DNA of 6,037 nucleotides, taken from contig DAOWMZ010000128.1 of assembly GCA_030642845.1 (NCBI GenBank), positions 1-6,037 of the forward strand, given 5' to 3'. Position 1 is the first letter of the stretch. Every line of letters starts with the position of its first letter. The notes under the pieces were generated by a model. It made no database searches, was not told the origin of the DNA, and saw only the letters and a program-made list of their open reading frames with translations. Shown here piece by piece: positions 4,680-6,037 of the stretch. The stretch is from Candidatus Zixiibacteriota bacterium (GTDB taxonomy: Bacteria > Zixibacteria > MSB-5A5 > GN15 > FEB-12). Position numbers and translations under genes: made by a program.

Positions 4680-6037
4680 CTACCGTTCGTACGGGGCGGA
4701 GTAGCTGGAGAAGCCGGGGCCGTATAAGACCGCGTTAATCAATAACTGCCGTGTTCCATAAGTGTAAGCGCGGAAATTTGGTGATCCGGCAAACATGATA
4801 ACCTGACCCCTTCCTTTTCTTTCCTGAGTCAAATAGGCAGTACCGGCCCATCGCTCACGAGCTTCCGGCCACAACAATCCCGACAGACGGAGGCTGTTTT
4901 CTTTTGGAGTGAATCTAACTATAGTATTCACCGGTTTGGAAGAAAGGAAGCAGTTTCGGGAATAAACAATTATTGGCAATTTATCACTCATGCCAAATGA
5001 CAGCCAGTGCTCTTTTTCTATATCGGCCTGCATTATAACTCCGCGTGGGCGGAACCGTCGCTGCCATTTTTCATAATCTTCTATTTCTTCTTTGCTCATT
5101 TTACTCTTGCCCTCTTTTTCATCCTTACCATTATCGGTTTTCTTCACAACTTTATCCGGGTGCCAGAGAGCCATCGTGTCAACTTCGGGTGCTTCAGCCG
5201 CAAGCTCGCGTTTGAGATAACGGTCATAGTCAGATAGTTTATCCAATGACTGCCGTCGTAATCTTACACTGGAAAATGAATTGGAAGTGTCCGCTGCCCA
5301 TGCTGCTGATCCACCCTCAAGGATCAGAGTTCCACCGTTTTCTACCCACTCCTCAAGTTTTGATTTGCCGTAGTTTCCGATTCGGTCACCCATTGGTCCC
5401 CATGATGATGGTAATATTATGACATTAAACTGGGTGAGATCCATTCCGTTCAGACCATCAAGAGTATAAAGCGAGTGTGGGATACCTAATTGATTATCGA
5501 TCGCAAACCACATGGAACCGGTGCTGGTATAATTAAGGGGTGAGCCATAAAACATTGCCAATCTCGGCTGGCGAAGTAATCTGAAAGTTGGTGCTCCGAG
5601 ATATGATCCATGATCAGGTTTGCCGGTATTAACACCCTGAATATTAATTCCAATTTCGTGTGCAATTTCGCAGAGTATATCAGGAAGATTTTTTGGATTT
5701 CCAAGTTTGCGAAGCAGTAATGCTCCCGGCTGATAACTTATACCTTCAATTGTAACCGGCTTCTCAGATGCAAAAACAGTCAACTCTTCCTGAAAAATGC
5801 GATTCAGAGCCAGCATCGTTTTCTCACCAACCATATCAATTATAAAACCATAAACAGCATCCGGATTATAAATTTCACCATTGGACAAACTAGTTTGATT
5901 TATCGTTTCGGTAGAGACATTAATCAATGACGTTGTTTCGTAAGCATCAAGATCATAAGCCATCGAAACCGACCATGCAGAGATTTCATACATTTTAGTT
6001 TCGCCGAATTTTTCGAGCTCGCGGCGTTCTTCTTCAA
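4680..6037 (-). CDS. M14-type zinc carboxypeptidase-like protein, C-terminal part with glutamine-amidotransferase-like domain (5' end outside window)
   Basis: The frame is open from the window edge to TAG at 4680-4682, giving 451 residues of the C-terminus. Met at 5993 is internal, because coding sequence (EEERRELEKFGETK) continues upstream of it. Fragment residues about 158-246 form a class I glutamine-amidotransferase-like Rossmann fold (RLAMFYG, FNVIILPSSW, LEEWVENGGTLILEGGSAAW). A lysine- and glutamate-rich insert follows (about 298-327), and the end carries GRGQVIMFAGSPNFRAY and GTRQLLINAVLYGP (about 408-440). From memory of the family, this tail occurs in exported M14 peptidases of roughly 900 residues, in which the zinc domain with HxxE and His precedes it. 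That domain would lie beyond the right edge, so the activity cannot be confirmed here. The usual nucleophile Cys of glutaminases is absent, so the domain is probably structural or substrate-binding. Confidence 0.8.
   Translation of the reverse strand, partial: EEERRELEKFGETKMYEISAWSVSMAYDLDAYETTSLINVSTETINQTSLSNGEIYNPDAVYGFIIDMVGEKTMLALNRIFQEELTVFASEKPVTIEGISYQPGALLLRKLGNPKNLPDILCEIAHEIGINIQGVNTGKPDHGSYLGAPTFRLLRQPRLAMFYGSPLNYTSTGSMWFAIDNQLGIPHSLYTLDGLNGMDLTQFNVIILPSSWGPMGDRIGNYGKSKLEEWVENGGTLILEGGSAAWAADTSNSFSSVRLRRQSLDKLSDYDRYLKRELAAEAPEVDTMALWHPDKVVKKTDNGKDEKEGKSKMSKEEIEDYEKWQRRFRPRGVIMQADIEKEHWLSFGMSDKLPIIVYSRNCFLSSKPVNTIVRFTPKENSLRLSGLLWPEARERWAGTAYLTQERKGRGQVIMFAGSPNFRAYTYGTRQLLINAVLYGPGFSSYSAPYER

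Noticed and set aside
5007..5704. Open frames 5007-5237 plus and 5486-5704 minus inside the M14 gene
   Set aside because: They overlap the supported frame in other phases. The hydrophobic plus-strand product is the reverse reading of the Lys/Glu-rich insert.
4680..5993. Complete 437-residue gene starting at ATG 5993
   Set aside because: The reading frame continues in coding style to the window edge and no SD precedes this ATG. The fold content is only the C-terminal part of a larger protein.

Overview
The window looks like chromosomal DNA from a Gram-negative-type bacterium. Two genes encode exported lipoproteins. One carries CarboxypepD_reg/SdrD-like, SbsA Ig-like (Big_5) and fibronectin type III folds; a third gene encodes an exported-type M14 peptidase C-terminus. 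This mix, the moderate GC of the genes and the hairpin repeats between them would fit an FCB-group or candidate-phylum bacterium (Zixibacteria-like is my guess). No rRNA or universal marker is present, so the lineage is inference.

Layout, left to right. (1) 1-1972, minus: the N-terminal 657 residues of a large multidomain surface lipoprotein whose 3' end lies outside the window. (2) 1973-2584: a very AT-rich gene-poor stretch (my hand count for 2101-2460 is 92 G/C of 360, about 26%). It holds a near-consensus sigma70-type promoter pointing at the lipoprotein gene and a roughly 280-nt leader with an uninterrupted reading frame that stops 2 nt before the lipoprotein ATG. (3) 2585-3643, minus: a complete extended short-chain dehydrogenase (NAD-dependent sugar epimerase/dehydratase type). 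(4) 3644-3998: an intergenic region whose first half is a row of five short hairpins, two of which show compensating base-pair changes. (5) 3999-4472, plus: a small unrecognised lipoprotein with paired cysteines. (6) 4473-4679: intergenic, with a broken copy of the hairpin repeat and a long imperfect inverted repeat. (7) 4680-6037, minus: the C-terminal 451 residues of an M14 zinc carboxypeptidase-like protein with a glutamine-amidotransferase-like C-terminal domain; its 5' end lies outside the window.

The two largest genes run off opposite edges of the window. The genes are widely spaced and do not form an operon. Three of the four act in or beyond the cell envelope; the epimerase is cytoplasmic and probably makes or modifies a nucleotide sugar. 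I found no defence system, CRISPR array, tRNA, rRNA or intact transposase. The least ordinary material is between the genes: the covarying hairpin array with its dispersed relative, and the long leader of the lipoprotein gene.
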